Positions 1 to 6,438 of a DNA stretch of 8,832 bases are shown one piece after another. The notes under the pieces were generated by a model that had not been told where the DNA came from, searched no databases, and worked only from the letters and a program-made list of their open reading frames with translations. The stretch comes from an uncultured Amaricoccus sp. (lineage in GTDB: Bacteria > Pseudomonadota > Alphaproteobacteria > Rhodobacterales > Rhodobacteraceae): NCBI RefSeq assembly GCF_937858865.1, contig NZ_CALLYO010000480.1:1-8832 (forward strand). The letters run 5' to 3'. Both the position numbers and the translations under genes were made by a program. How positions within the stretch are numbered: position 1 is the first letter of the stretch; every line of letters begins with the position of its first letter.

Positions 1-16
1 GCCCGCCCCGCCCCCA

Positions 17-37
17 GGCGGGCGCTTCTCGCCCGCC
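17..37. terminator. GC hairpin downstream of the kinase gene, possible terminator
   Basis: A perfect 8-bp inverted repeat, GGCGGGCG and CGCCCGCC, encloses a 5-nt loop. It lies about 50 nt past the stop codon of the histidine kinase gene on the minus strand. No T-run follows on either strand, so intrinsic termination is only a guess from position and stem strength. The rest of positions 1-86 shows no convincing gene. The sequence is extremely GC-rich and its open frames translate to Pro/Arg/Gly-rich strings. Confidence 0.3.
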
Positions 38-86
38 GGGTCGGGCGCTGCCCTCGACGCCCTGGGGTGGCGGTTTGGACAGCGGA

Positions 87-1484
87 TCATGAGGCGCCTC
101 CTGCGGGGAGGAGCAGGGCGGCCTCGAACGCGCCGGAGGGGGTGCGGGCGAAGCGGAGCTCGCCGTGGTGGGCGGCGGCGACGGCGGCGACGATGGAGAG
201 GCCGATGCTGGCGCTCTGCGGGGTGACGGCGCCGGTGCGGTCGAAGCGGGCGGCGGCGCCCTGCCAGAGCGCCTCGGGCATGCCCGGGCCGCGGTCGCGG
301 ACGGCGAGGACGGCCCGCCCGCCGTCGCCGCGGACCTCGCCCCGCACCTCGATCGTGACCGGCGGGGCGCCGTGGCGGAGCGCGTTGTTGACGAGGTTCT
401 TGCCGGCCTCGCGCAGCGAGAGGGCGTCGCCGCGGCAGGCGACCGGGTCCTCGGGCAGGTCGAGGTAGAGCTCGGGGGCGTCAATCTCCTCGACGATGCC
501 GATGGCGATAGTGCGCAGGTCGAGCGTCTCGTGCGGGGCGGCGTCGGCGCGGTGGATGATGAGGGCGTGGTTGAGCAGCTGGTCGGTCAGGCGGCTGAGG
601 CCGACGGCGCGGTCGTGGATGCGGGCGATGACGGCGCGCTGGCGCTCGGGATCGGGCTCCTCGGCGGCGAGCTCGGCCTGGGCGCGCATGGCGGCGACCG
701 GCGTGCGCAGCTGGTGCGAGGCGTCGGCGATCAGGTTGCGCATGATGTCGAACTGGCGCGCCTGGCGGGCCATGAAGCGGTTGATGGTGGCGACGAGCTG
801 GCCGATCTCGCGCGGGACGGCGACGTCGAGGGGCGTCAGGTCGCGGGAGTCGCGGACGGCGAGGCCGGCCTCGACGCGGCGGAGCGGCGCGAGGGCGGAG
901 CGGATGGCGAAGGCGGCGAGGCCGGCCATGAGGAGGCCGAGGAGGCCGACGACGAGGAGCGCGCTGCGGGTGATCTCGCGGGCCAGCGCGTCGCGGGCGC
1001 GGGTGGTCTGGCCGACGACGACGTCGACCTCGCCGGCGAAGTCGCGCTCGGAGAAGGGGCGGCTGACGCGGGTGAGGCGGACGGGCTCGCCGGCGAAGTC
1101 GGCGTTGGCGAAGCGGGCGGCCGGGATCGCGACGCCGGGGTAGCCGGTGACGAGCCGGCCGGCCGGGTCGAAGACGGCGTAGAGCACGCGGTCGTCGGGG
1201 GCGAGCGAGAGGAGCTGGAAGGCGGAGGCAGGGATGTCGACTGAGACGGCGCCGCCGCGGATGCTGACCGAGCCGGCGATCTGGTCGGCGGCGCCGATCA
1301 GCAGGCGGTCGTAGGCCTGCTGCGCCGCCTGGCGGCCGTAGGCGAAGGCGGCGAGGGCGACGAGGGTGCCGCCGCCGAGGATCACCAGCGCGACCGAGAG
1401 CGCGAGGCGCAGGGTCAGCGAGGCGCTGCGCGGCGCCTCCCCTCGCGTCCCTCCCGCTGTCGCCGGCGTCGAACCGCTGCCCAT
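87..1484 (-). CDS. tctE: TctE-like sensor histidine kinase
   Basis: This is a 465-aa inner-membrane sensor kinase. The N-terminal membrane segment (about residues 27-49) is followed by a periplasmic region to about 172 that fits the two-component sensor kinase N-terminal domain of TctE/QseC-type kinases. A second membrane segment (about 175-194), a HAMP-like linker, and the dimerisation/phosphoacceptor helix come next, with H257 in the motif DASHQLRTP. The ATPase domain has an N box around NLVNNALRHG (363-372), a G1 box DRGPGMP (397-403), and a G2 box SIGLSIV (426-432) in which the usual first glycine is serine. The gene diverges from tctCBA, as tctDE does from tctCBA in Salmonella, so it likely senses the carboxylate carried by that transporter. 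No response regulator lies between it and tctC. The start at 1484 has a poor ribosome-binding site. An in-frame ATG at 1547 would add 21 residues. The long open frame further upstream is antisense to tctC and not part of the gene. Confidence 0.85.
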   Translation of the reverse strand: MGSGSTPATAGGTRGEAPRSASLTLRLALSVALVILGGGTLVALAAFAYGRQAAQQAYDRLLIGAADQIAGSVSIRGGAVSVDIPASAFQLLSLAPDDRVLYAVFDPAGRLVTGYPGVAIPAARFANADFAGEPVRLTRVSRPFSERDFAGEVDVVVGQTTRARDALAREITRSALLVVGLLGLLMAGLAAFAIRSALAPLRRVEAGLAVRDSRDLTPLDVAVPREIGQLVATINRFMARQARQFDIMRNLIADASHQLRTPVAAMRAQAELAAEEPDPERQRAVIARIHDRAVGLSRLTDQLLNHALIIHRADAAPHETLDLRTIAIGIVEEIDAPELYLDLPEDPVACRGDALSLREAGKNLVNNALRHGAPPVTIEVRGEVRGDGGRAVLAVRDRGPGMPEALWQGAAARFDRTGAVTPQSASIGLSIVAAVAAAHHGELRFARTPSGAFEAALLLPAGGAS

Positions 1485-1616
1485 GGCCCGAGCATAGCCG
1501 CTCGCGTGGCCGGGCCGGAAGCGCCGACAGGCAGGCGCCAGCTTCATGTGGGAATCACCCGCCACGCCGAAACGGCGCTGAATCTCGGGCGCGGTGCGCC
1601 AGCTGGAGGAAACGAC
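1485..1616. promoter_or_regulatory. Divergent tctE / tctC promoter region with dyads
   Basis: These 132 bp separate the kinase and tctC starts and must hold at least the tctC promoter. No clear -35/-10 pair could be read. Visible symmetry includes GCGCC (1521-1525) with GGCGC (1534-1538), flanked by GAA/TTC arms (1518-1520 and 1543-1545). A short perfect dyad CGCCG-AAA-CGGCG lies at 1565-1577. The 9-mer GCGCCAGCT is repeated directly at 1535-1543 and 1596-1604. The last copy overlaps the start of the tctC ribosome-binding region (GGAGGA, 1605-1610). These are candidate operators for a TctD-type regulator, by position only. Confidence 0.4.
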
Positions 1617-2555
1617 ATGAAAAAACTGGCAACGATTGCCCTTCTCTTCGCATCGCTGCCCGCCTGGGCGGCCGACTATTCGATCCTGGCGCCGGCGGCG
1701 CCGGGCGGCGGCTGGGACCAGACCGCGCGGACGATGCAGTCCGTGATGCAGCAGGAGGGCATCTCCGGCAACGTGCAGGTGACGAACGTCCCCGGCGCCG
1801 GCGGCACCATCGGGCTGGCGCAGTTCGTGACCCAGTCCAAGGGCGATCCCGAGGATCTGATCGTCGGCGGCTACGTGATGGTCGGGGCGATCCTGACCAA
1901 CGCCTCGCCGGTCGATCTCTCGATGGTGACGCCGATCGCGCGGCTGACCGGAGAGGCAGAGGCGATCGTCGTGCCGGCCGCGAGCGACATCCAGACGATG
2001 GACGATCTCGTCGCGAAGCTGAAGGAGAACCCCGGCGCCGTCGCCTGGGGCGGCGGCTCGGCGGGCGGCGCCGACCACATCATGGCCGGGCTGATCGCCA
2101 AGGCGGTCGGGGTCGATCCGACCCAGGTCAACTACATCGCCTTCTCGGGCGGCGGCGAGGCGCTGGCCGCGATCCTCGGCGGGCAGGTGACGGTCGGGGT
2201 CTCCGGGCTCGGCGAGTTCGAGAGCCAGATCGAGGCCGGGCAGCTCAGGCTCCTCGCCGTCTCGGGCGAGGAGCGGATCGAGGGCGTCGATGCGCCGACG
2301 CTGCGCGAGGCGGGCGTCGACGTGGCGCTCGAGAACTGGCGCATGGTCGCCGCGGCGCCGGGGATCAGCGACGAGGAGAAGGCGGCGATCACCGCCGACG
2401 TCGAGAAGCTCGCCACCTCGGAGGCCTGGAAGCAGGAGCTCGCGACCCGCGGCTGGGACGACCGCTATCTCGCCGGCCCCGAGTTCGAGGCGCAGCTCGC
2501 CGCCGACATCGAGGCGACGCGGGCGATCCTGACCGACATCGGGCTGGTGCAATGA
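1617..2555 (+). CDS. tctC: Tripartite tricarboxylate transporter substrate-binding protein TctC
   Basis: This 312-aa periplasmic solute receptor of the TctC/Bug family binds a carboxylate and delivers it to the TctA/TctB membrane unit. It begins with a clear Sec signal peptide: two lysines, a hydrophobic stretch, and cleavage near AWA (residues 16-18). Family hallmarks are the loop [13 protein letters not shown] (26-38), [10 protein letters not shown] (57-66) and the block [15 protein letters not shown] (177-191), which form the ligand site in known Bug proteins. The ATG at 1617 is chosen because GGAGGA lies 6 nt upstream and the signal peptide starts there. A longer in-frame start at 1506 would place 37 atypical residues before it. 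The stop codon overlaps the tctB start (ATGA), indicating translational coupling. The exact substrate (citrate, tricarballylate, dicarboxylates or an aromatic acid) cannot be read from sequence. Confidence 0.93.
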   Translation: MKKLATIALLFASLPAWAADYSILAPAAPGGGWDQTARTMQSVMQQEGISGNVQVTNVPGAGGTIGLAQFVTQSKGDPEDLIVGGYVMVGAILTNASPVDLSMVTPIARLTGEAEAIVVPAASDIQTMDDLVAKLKENPGAVAWGGGSAGGADHIMAGLIAKAVGVDPTQVNYIAFSGGGEALAAILGGQVTVGVSGLGEFESQIEAGQLRLLAVSGEERIEGVDAPTLREAGVDVALENWRMVAAAPGISDEEKAAITADVEKLATSEAWKQELATRGWDDRYLAGPEFEAQLAADIEATRAILTDIGLVQ

Positions 2556-3034
2556 GCGCGCCGGTCGTCAAGGCGGGCGGCCCGGACCGGGCCGCCCTCG
2601 TCATCGGCGTGCTGCTCGGCGTGCTCGCCGCGGTGATCTTCTGGCAGACGAGGGCGATGCCGGTCACGGCGCAGTACGCCCGCGTCGGGCCGACGACGGC
2701 GCCCTACGTGCTCTCGGGCTTTCTCGCCGTGCTGGCGGTCGGGCACGTGATGGCGGCCTTCCGCCACGGCGTGCAGGAGCGCGAGGCCGACAAGGTGGCG
2801 CCGATGCTCTGGATCGTCGGCGGGCTGGTGGCGCAGATGCTGCTCCTGAAGCCCCTCGGCTTCTCGATCGCGACCGGGCTCCTCTTCGCCTGCGCGGCGA
2901 AGGCCTTCGGGCGCGGGCCGCTCTGGCTGACCGTGCCGCTCGGCATCGGGCTGTCGCTCGTCGTCTGGCTGATCTTCGCCGGCCTGCTGAAGCTCTCGCT
3001 GCCCGCCGGGCCGCTCGAGTCCCTCATCTTCTGA
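2552..3034 (+). CDS. tctB: Tripartite tricarboxylate transporter small membrane subunit TctB
   Basis: This 160-aa inner-membrane protein is the small, poorly conserved subunit that pairs with TctA. Hydrophobic segments lie at about residues 14-31, 49-68, 82-99, 101-119 and 125-147, which is typical for the family (four to five helices). The stretch [21 protein letters not shown] (from residue 100) and the following short amphipathic turn resemble the conserved second half of TctB proteins. Its ATG overlaps the tctC stop by 4 nt and tctA follows after 14 nt, so the order C-B-A matches the classical operon. TctB diverges widely between species, so the call leans on neighbours as well as on the membrane pattern. 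Length is within the usual 140-180 residues. Confidence 0.9.
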   Translation: MSAPVVKAGGPDRAALVIGVLLGVLAAVIFWQTRAMPVTAQYARVGPTTAPYVLSGFLAVLAVGHVMAAFRHGVQEREADKVAPMLWIVGGLVAQMLLLKPLGFSIATGLLFACAAKAFGRGPLWLTVPLGIGLSLVVWLIFAGLLKLSLPAGPLESLIF

Positions 3035-3048
3035 TCCGAGGCACGCCA

Positions 3049-4563
3049 ATGGATACCTTTGCGCTCCTCGCCCACGGCCTCGCCGGCGCGCTGCAGCCGA
3101 TCAACCTGCTCTACGCACTGATCGGCGTCACGCTCGGCACCGCCGTGGGCGTCCTTCCCGGCATCGGCCCGGCGCTCACCGTCGCGCTGCTCCTGCCGGT
3201 CACCTACCAGTTCGATCCGACCGCCTCGCTCATCATGTTCGCCGGCATCTACTACGGCGGCATGTACGGCGGCTCCACCACCTCGATCCTCCTCAACACG
3301 CCGGGCGAGAGCGCCTCGATCGTCACCGCGCTCGAGGGCAACAAGATGGCCCGCAAGGGCCGCGGCGGACCGGCGCTCGCCACGGCGGCGATCGGGTCCT
3401 TCGTCGCCGGTCTGATCGCGACGATCGGGCTCGCCTTCATCTCGCCCTGGATGGTGAAGTTCGCCCTCTCCCTCGGCCCGGCCGACTATTTCGCGCTCAT
3501 GGTGCTCGCCTTCGTCACCGTCTCCGCGGCCTTCGGCGACTCGGCCCTGCGCGGGCTGACCGCGCTCGCGATCGGGCTGACCCTCGGGCTCGTCGGCATC
3601 GACCTGCAGACCGGCCAGGCGCGGCTGACCTTCGGGATGCCCGACCTCCTCGACGGGATCGAGGTGACGACGCTCGCGGTCGCGCTCTTCGCCGTCGGCG
3701 AGGCGCTCAAGGTCGCAGCGCAGCCGATGGCCGAGGACAAGATCGAGCCGGTGAAGGGGTCGGTCTGGATGAACGCGCAGGACTGGGCCCGCTCGTGGAA
3801 GGCCTGGCTGCGCGGCACGGCGATCGGCTTCCCGATCGGCGCCATGCCGGCGGGCGGGGCCGAGATCGGCACCTTCCTCTCCTACTCGACCGAGAAGGCG
3901 CTGACCAAGCACCCCGAGGAGTTCGGCCACGGCGCCATCGAGGGCGTCGCGGGCCCGGAGGCTGCGAACAACGCCTCCGCGGCCGGCACGCTCGTGCCGC
4001 TCCTGACCCTCGGCCTGCCGACCTCGGCCACGGCGGCGATCATGCTGGCGGGCTTCCAGCAGTTCGGCCTCCAGCCCGGGCCGCTCCTCTTCGCCAACAA
4101 CGCGACGCTGGTCTGGAGCCTGATCGCCTCCCTCCTGGTGGCGAACCTGATGCTCCTGGTGCTGAACCTGCCGCTGGTCGGGCTCTGGGTGCGGCTCCTC
4201 GCCATCCCGAAGCCCTGGCTCTACGCCGGCATCCTCGCCTTCGCGACGCTCGGCACCATCGGGGCGAACCCCTCGCCCTTCGAGCTCGGGATGCTGCTCG
4301 CCTTCGGCCTGCTCGGCTACGGGCTCCGGCGCTACGACTACCCGATCGCGCCGGTCGTCGTCGGCCTCATCCTCGGGCCGCTCGCCGAGCAGCAGCTGCG
4401 CCGGGCGCTGGCGATCAGCCAGGGCGATCCGAGCGTGCTCGTGCACTCGCCGGTCGCGATCATCCTCTACCTGATCGCGGCGACCGCGCTCTTGCTGCCG
4501 GCCTACCTCCGGCTCCGCGGCAAGGGCAAGGTGCTGAGCCAGCTCGCCGCCGAGGAAGACTGA
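3049..4563 (+). CDS. tctA: Tripartite tricarboxylate transporter large permease TctA
   Basis: This 504-aa polytopic inner-membrane protein is the main translocation subunit of a TctABC carboxylate importer, a secondary transporter driven by ion gradients. Signature regions are easy to see: [20 protein letters not shown] (34-53), [20 protein letters not shown] (68-87) with its Gly-rich turn and Asn-Thr-Pro motif, and, in the second repeat, [20 protein letters not shown] (298-317) followed by [17 protein letters not shown]. The two related glycine/proline-rich halves are known for the family. About 11-12 membrane segments are expected. GAGG at 3038-3041 gives a ribosome-binding site 7 nt before the ATG. 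Length is standard (about 500). The gene ends the operon and a strong hairpin follows 26 nt after the stop. No internal damage was seen. Confidence 0.96.
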   Translation: MDTFALLAHGLAGALQPINLLYALIGVTLGTAVGVLPGIGPALTVALLLPVTYQFDPTASLIMFAGIYYGGMYGGSTTSILLNTPGESASIVTALEGNKMARKGRGGPALATAAIGSFVAGLIATIGLAFISPWMVKFALSLGPADYFALMVLAFVTVSAAFGDSALRGLTALAIGLTLGLVGIDLQTGQARLTFGMPDLLDGIEVTTLAVALFAVGEALKVAAQPMAEDKIEPVKGSVWMNAQDWARSWKAWLRGTAIGFPIGAMPAGGAEIGTFLSYSTEKALTKHPEEFGHGAIEGVAGPEAANNASAAGTLVPLLTLGLPTSATAAIMLAGFQQFGLQPGPLLFANNATLVWSLIASLLVANLMLLVLNLPLVGLWVRLLAIPKPWLYAGILAFATLGTIGANPSPFELGMLLAFGLLGYGLRRYDYPIAPVVVGLILGPLAEQQLRRALAISQGDPSVLVHSPVAIILYLIAATALLLPAYLRLRGKGKVLSQLAAEED

Positions 4564-4589
4564 CGCCTTCCTCCCATCCGCATCCCGAG

Positions 4590-4618
4590 GGGCCCGGACA
4601 GCCGTCCGGGCCCTTCTC
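4590..4618 (+). terminator. Intrinsic terminator of the tctCBA operon
   Basis: A perfect 10-bp stem, GGGCCCGGAC (4590-4599) with GTCCGGGCCC (4604-4613), has a 4-nt loop and is followed by TTCTC. It sits just after the tctA stop codon. The T-tract is short and interrupted, which is common in GC-rich genomes. Confidence 0.8.
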
Positions 4619-4703
4619 GCATCGGCGGCGCCGGCCATCGTTCCCCGGGCCGCGGCGGCGGGCGGATCCGACAAGCAGCTTTTTTTACGCCCCGATTCGC
4701 GGT

Positions 4704-4737
4704 AAAAAGCCCTCGGCAGGTCCTGCCTGACGAGGGC
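4704..4737 (-). terminator. Minus-strand terminator-like hairpin upstream of the cold-shock gene
   Basis: Read on the minus strand, GCCCTCG (4737-4731) pairs with CGAGGGC (4715-4709), with an inner GCAGG/CCTGC element. The stem is followed at once by TTTTT (4708-4704). This is a textbook intrinsic terminator for leftward transcription. The nearest minus-strand gene is the pseudouridine synthase, on the far side of the cold-shock gene. It may stop antisense read-through from there, or end an unannotated minus-strand RNA. On the plus strand the same hairpin could lie in the cold-shock mRNA leader. Confidence 0.5.
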
Positions 4738-4828
4738 GCTTCCCGTGAGCTCCACCCGGGTATCGCGCCTGCCACCACGCCGGCCCGGACGTGGTGTCCG
4801 GGTCTCTATGACCGAAGGGCTGACCCGT
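4738..4828 (+). promoter_or_regulatory. Structured leader of the cold-shock gene
   Basis: The region directly before the cold-shock start codon holds several complementary segments. Stem A is CACCACG (4773-4779) with CGTGGTG (4790-4796). Stem B is CCCGGAC (4784-4790) with GTCCGGG (4796-4802), and it excludes A. Stem C is CGGGTC (4799-4804) with GACCCG (4822-4827), which places the ribosome-binding site GAAGGG (4814-4819) in its loop. C is compatible with A but not with B. Long folded leaders that respond to temperature are known for cspA in Escherichia coli. That this leader acts the same way is inference. No promoter could be assigned with confidence. Confidence 0.45.
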
Positions 4829-5035
4829 ATGGCTAAAGGCACCGTCAAGTGGTTCAACACCGAGAAGGGCTACGGGTTCATTCAGCCCGCTGACGGTGGC
4901 AAGGACATCTTCGTCCACATCACCGCCGTCCAGGCCGCCGGCCTGCAGAGTCTCAAGGACAACCAGCCGATCGAGTACGAGCTGATCGACGGCCGCGACG
5001 GGCGCAAGAGCGCCGGGCAGCTCAAGGTCGTCTGA
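4829..5035 (+). CDS. Cold-shock-domain protein, CspA family
   Basis: This 68-aa protein is a single cold-shock domain, a five-stranded OB-fold that binds single-stranded RNA and DNA and acts as an RNA chaperone in the cytoplasm. RNP1 is KGYGFIQ (13-19) and RNP2 is DIFVHI (26-31). The opening MAKGTVKWFN is the usual start of the family, and length matches the 66-70 residues normally seen. The ATG at 4829 has GAAGGG 9 nt upstream. An in-frame ATG at 4808 would add seven residues (MTEGLTR) without a good ribosome-binding site. The gene stands alone, convergent with the pseudouridine synthase, behind a long hairpin-rich leader that may control its translation. Paralogues in the genome cannot be told apart here, so no cspA/B/C letter is given. 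Whether it is cold-inducible is not shown by the coding sequence. Confidence 0.95.
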   Translation: MAKGTVKWFNTEKGYGFIQPADGGKDIFVHITAVQAAGLQSLKDNQPIEYELIDGRDGRKSAGQLKVV

Positions 5036-5062
5036 GGTATCCATTCTTCCGGTTCGCGGCCG

Positions 5063-5089
5063 CGGCTGCGCTTGCTGAAGGCGCAGCCG
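5063..5089. terminator. Hairpin between convergent genes, possible two-way terminator
   Basis: CGGCTGCGC (5063-5071) pairs with GCGCAGCCG (5081-5089). A register with CTT/AAG closing a GCTG loop and one bulged G is also possible. The hairpin lies between the cold-shock stop (5035) and the stop of the minus-strand pseudouridine synthase (5100). No T-run follows on either side, so support comes from stem strength and position. Confidence 0.5.
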
Positions 5090-5099
5090 GCAGGCGGCG

Positions 5100-5837
5100 T
5101 CACTTCAGTCCGAGCTGTTCGCGCAGGGCCTTGGGGCGGATCTCCTCGACGGCGCCGGGGGCGAGGTCGAGGAGCTGGAAGGGGCCGTAGGAGATCCGGA
5201 TCAGCCGGTTCACCCGCAGGCCGACCGCCTCGAGCGCGCGGCGGACCTCGCGGTTGCGGCCCTCGCGCAGCGAGACGGTCAGCCAGACGTTGGCGCCCTG
5301 CTGGCGGTCGATCGTGATCCGCATCGGCTGGAAGCGCTCGCCGTCGAGGGTGATCCCCTTGCGCAGCGGCTCGAGGGCGGCGTCGTCGGGGGTGCCGCGC
5401 GCGCGCACCCGGTACTTGCGCAGCCAGCCGGTCGAGGGGAGTTCGAGGCGGCGCTTCAGCGCGCCGTCGTTGGTGAGCAGGAGCAGGCCCTCGGAGGCGA
5501 GGTCGAGCCGGCCGATGCTCATCACCCGCGGCATGCCGGCCGGCAGGTGGGCGAAGACGGTGTCGCGGCCCTTCTCGTCGCGCTCGCTGGTCACGAGGCC
5601 TTGGGGCTTGTGGTAGCGCCAGAGGCGCGCCGGCTCGGGGGCGGCGATCTCGCGGCCGTCGACGCTGATCCGGTCGGCCGCGGTGACGGTGAGGGCGGGG
5701 GTGTCGATGTGCCTGCCGTTCACCGCGACGCGGCCCGCGGCGATCATCGTCTCGGCCACCCGGCGCGAGGCGACGCCGGCCCGCGCCAGCCGCCTGGCGA
5801 TGCGTTCGGGAGCGTCGGGGGCGTCCTTCTCGGCCAT
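5100..5837 (-). CDS. rluB: RsuA/RluB-family rRNA pseudouridine synthase
   Basis: This 245-aa enzyme isomerises a specific uridine in ribosomal RNA to pseudouridine. An S4 RNA-binding domain occupies about residues 11-57 (ERIARRLARAGVASRR onward). The catalytic domain carries GRLDLASEGLLLLTNDG (109-125), where D112 is the expected catalytic aspartate. The C-terminal family block EGRNREVRRALEAVGLRVNR starts at residue 192. The GRLD context and the retained S4 domain fit RluB, which acts on 23S rRNA in Escherichia coli, better than RluE. RsuA (16S rRNA) cannot be excluded, so the symbol is tentative. The ATG at 5837 is preferred because AGGGA lies about 5 nt upstream. An in-frame ATG at 5867 would add ten residues. 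The gene diverges from tadA across 59 bp. Confidence 0.9.
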   Translation of the reverse strand: MAEKDAPDAPERIARRLARAGVASRRVAETMIAAGRVAVNGRHIDTPALTVTAADRISVDGREIAAPEPARLWRYHKPQGLVTSERDEKGRDTVFAHLPAGMPRVMSIGRLDLASEGLLLLTNDGALKRRLELPSTGWLRKYRVRARGTPDDAALEPLRKGITLDGERFQPMRITIDRQQGANVWLTVSLREGRNREVRRALEAVGLRVNRLIRISYGPFQLLDLAPGAVEEIRPKALREQLGLK

Positions 5838-5896
5838 GCCGATCCCTAGCCGCGGCCCGGATTGCACGCAACGCGAAACCGGGCCAGAAGGGGGCG
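5838..5896. promoter_or_regulatory. Divergent promoter region between pseudouridine synthase and tadA
   Basis: Fifty-nine bp separate the two start codons. They contain a 7-bp inverted repeat GGCCCGG (5854-5860) and CCGGGCC (5879-5885), with a smaller TTGC-AC-GCAA dyad inside (5862-5871). Both ribosome-binding sites also fall here, so promoters of the two genes must overlap each other or reach into the coding sequences. No convincing -35/-10 boxes were found. Confidence 0.35.
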
Positions 5897-6352
5897 ATGA
5901 CCCGCTTCGCCCCGCATATGGAGGCCGCCCTCGCGGAGGCCCGCGCCGCCTTCGGCCGCGCCGAGACGCCGGTCGGCTGCGTGATCGTCGATCCGCAGAC
6001 CGGGCGGGTGGTGGCGAAGGCCGGCAACCGCACGCGGGAGCTGCACGATCCGACCGCGCATGCCGAGATGCTGGCGATCCGCGCCGCCTGCGCCGAGCTC
6101 GGCAGCGAGCGGCTGAGCGGGCTCGACCTCTACGTGACGCTCGAGCCCTGCGCGATGTGCGCCGCCGCGATCGCCGCGGCGCGGATCTCGCGGCTGCTCT
6201 ACGGCGCGCCCGATCCGAAGTCCGGCGGGGTCGAGCACGGGGCGCGGGTCTTCGTCCACCGTCAGACCCACCACAAGCCGGAGGTCTATGGCGGCGTCGC
6301 CGAGCGGGAGGCCTCGGCCTTGCTGCGCGCCTTCTTCAACGAGCGGCGCTGA
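5897..6352 (+). CDS. tadA: tRNA-specific adenosine deaminase TadA
   Basis: This 151-aa zinc enzyme deaminates adenosine-34 to inosine in the anticodon of tRNA-Arg(ACG), so one tRNA can read several arginine codons. It is normally essential. The cytidine/deoxycytidylate deaminase fold is marked by HAE (55-57; H55 zinc ligand, E57 proton shuttle) and PCAMC (84-88; C85 and C88 zinc ligands). TPVGCVIVD (24-32), GNRT (43-46), HDPTAHAEMLAIR (50-62) and YGAPDPKSGG (102-111) are typical of TadA rather than of free-nucleoside or guanine deaminases. Length is normal (about 150). An AAGGGGG tract just before the ATG at 5897 supports this start. The C-terminus keeps the basic end seen in the family. It is divergent from a second RNA-modification gene and convergent with the 97-aa protein gene. 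Confidence 0.95.
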   Translation: MTRFAPHMEAALAEARAAFGRAETPVGCVIVDPQTGRVVAKAGNRTRELHDPTAHAEMLAIRAACAELGSERLSGLDLYVTLEPCAMCAAAIAAARISRLLYGAPDPKSGGVEHGARVFVHRQTHHKPEVYGGVAEREASALLRAFFNERR

Positions 6353-6389
6353 GGGCGCGTCACGCACATTTCGCGCGCGAAACTATACG

Positions 6390-6438
6390 TAACGCTTTGT
6401 AATCGCCGAATGATTTTTTCGGCGGTAACCAGGCGTTA
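6390..6438. repeat. Nested inverted repeats in low-GC spacer, possible two-way terminator
   Basis: An inner stem CGCCGAA (6404-6410) with TTCGGCG (6418-6424) encloses a 7-nt T-rich loop. An outer pair TAACGC (6390-6395) with GCGTTA (6433-6438) surrounds it, with 8 nt unpaired on each side. The element lies between the tadA stop and the stop of the convergent 97-aa gene, so transcription termination in both directions is the simplest role. The T-run is inside the hairpin and not after it, which is atypical. The surrounding 6370-6445 stretch is clearly more A+T-rich than the rest of the window. Confidence 0.5.

Noticed and set aside
1..92. Tail of a plus-strand gene ending at 92
   Set aside because: The open frame is short, Pro/Gly/Arg-rich and has no recognisable pattern. 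It cannot be told from random GC-rich sequence.
165..1244. A 359-residue Gly/Ala/Glu-rich plus-strand open frame over the kinase gene
   Set aside because: It is the antisense shadow of a well-supported kinase, with no recognisable domain and no ribosome-binding site.
1485..2552. Extension of the histidine kinase into an 821-residue protein
   Set aside because: The extra frame is antisense to tctC, has no kinase-like domains, and reads as Arg/Asp/Gly-rich low-complexity sequence. It stays open only because of high GC. The kinase is complete from 1484.
4680..4708. Promoter of the cold-shock gene using TTTACG and TAAAAA boxes
   Set aside because: The spacing between the boxes is far too short for a standard promoter, and both boxes are explained by the inverted repeat and the minus-strand terminator.
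3795..4730. Pro/Arg/Ala-rich 311-residue open frame over the end of tctA
   Set aside because: It is an out-of-frame shadow of tctA with no conserved features. It also runs through the operon terminator.
2704..4860. A 718-residue minus-strand open frame across tctB, tctA and the cold-shock start
   Set aside because: It is antisense to genes with clear family motifs and translates to charged, repetitive sequence, typical of a shadow frame in GC-rich DNA.
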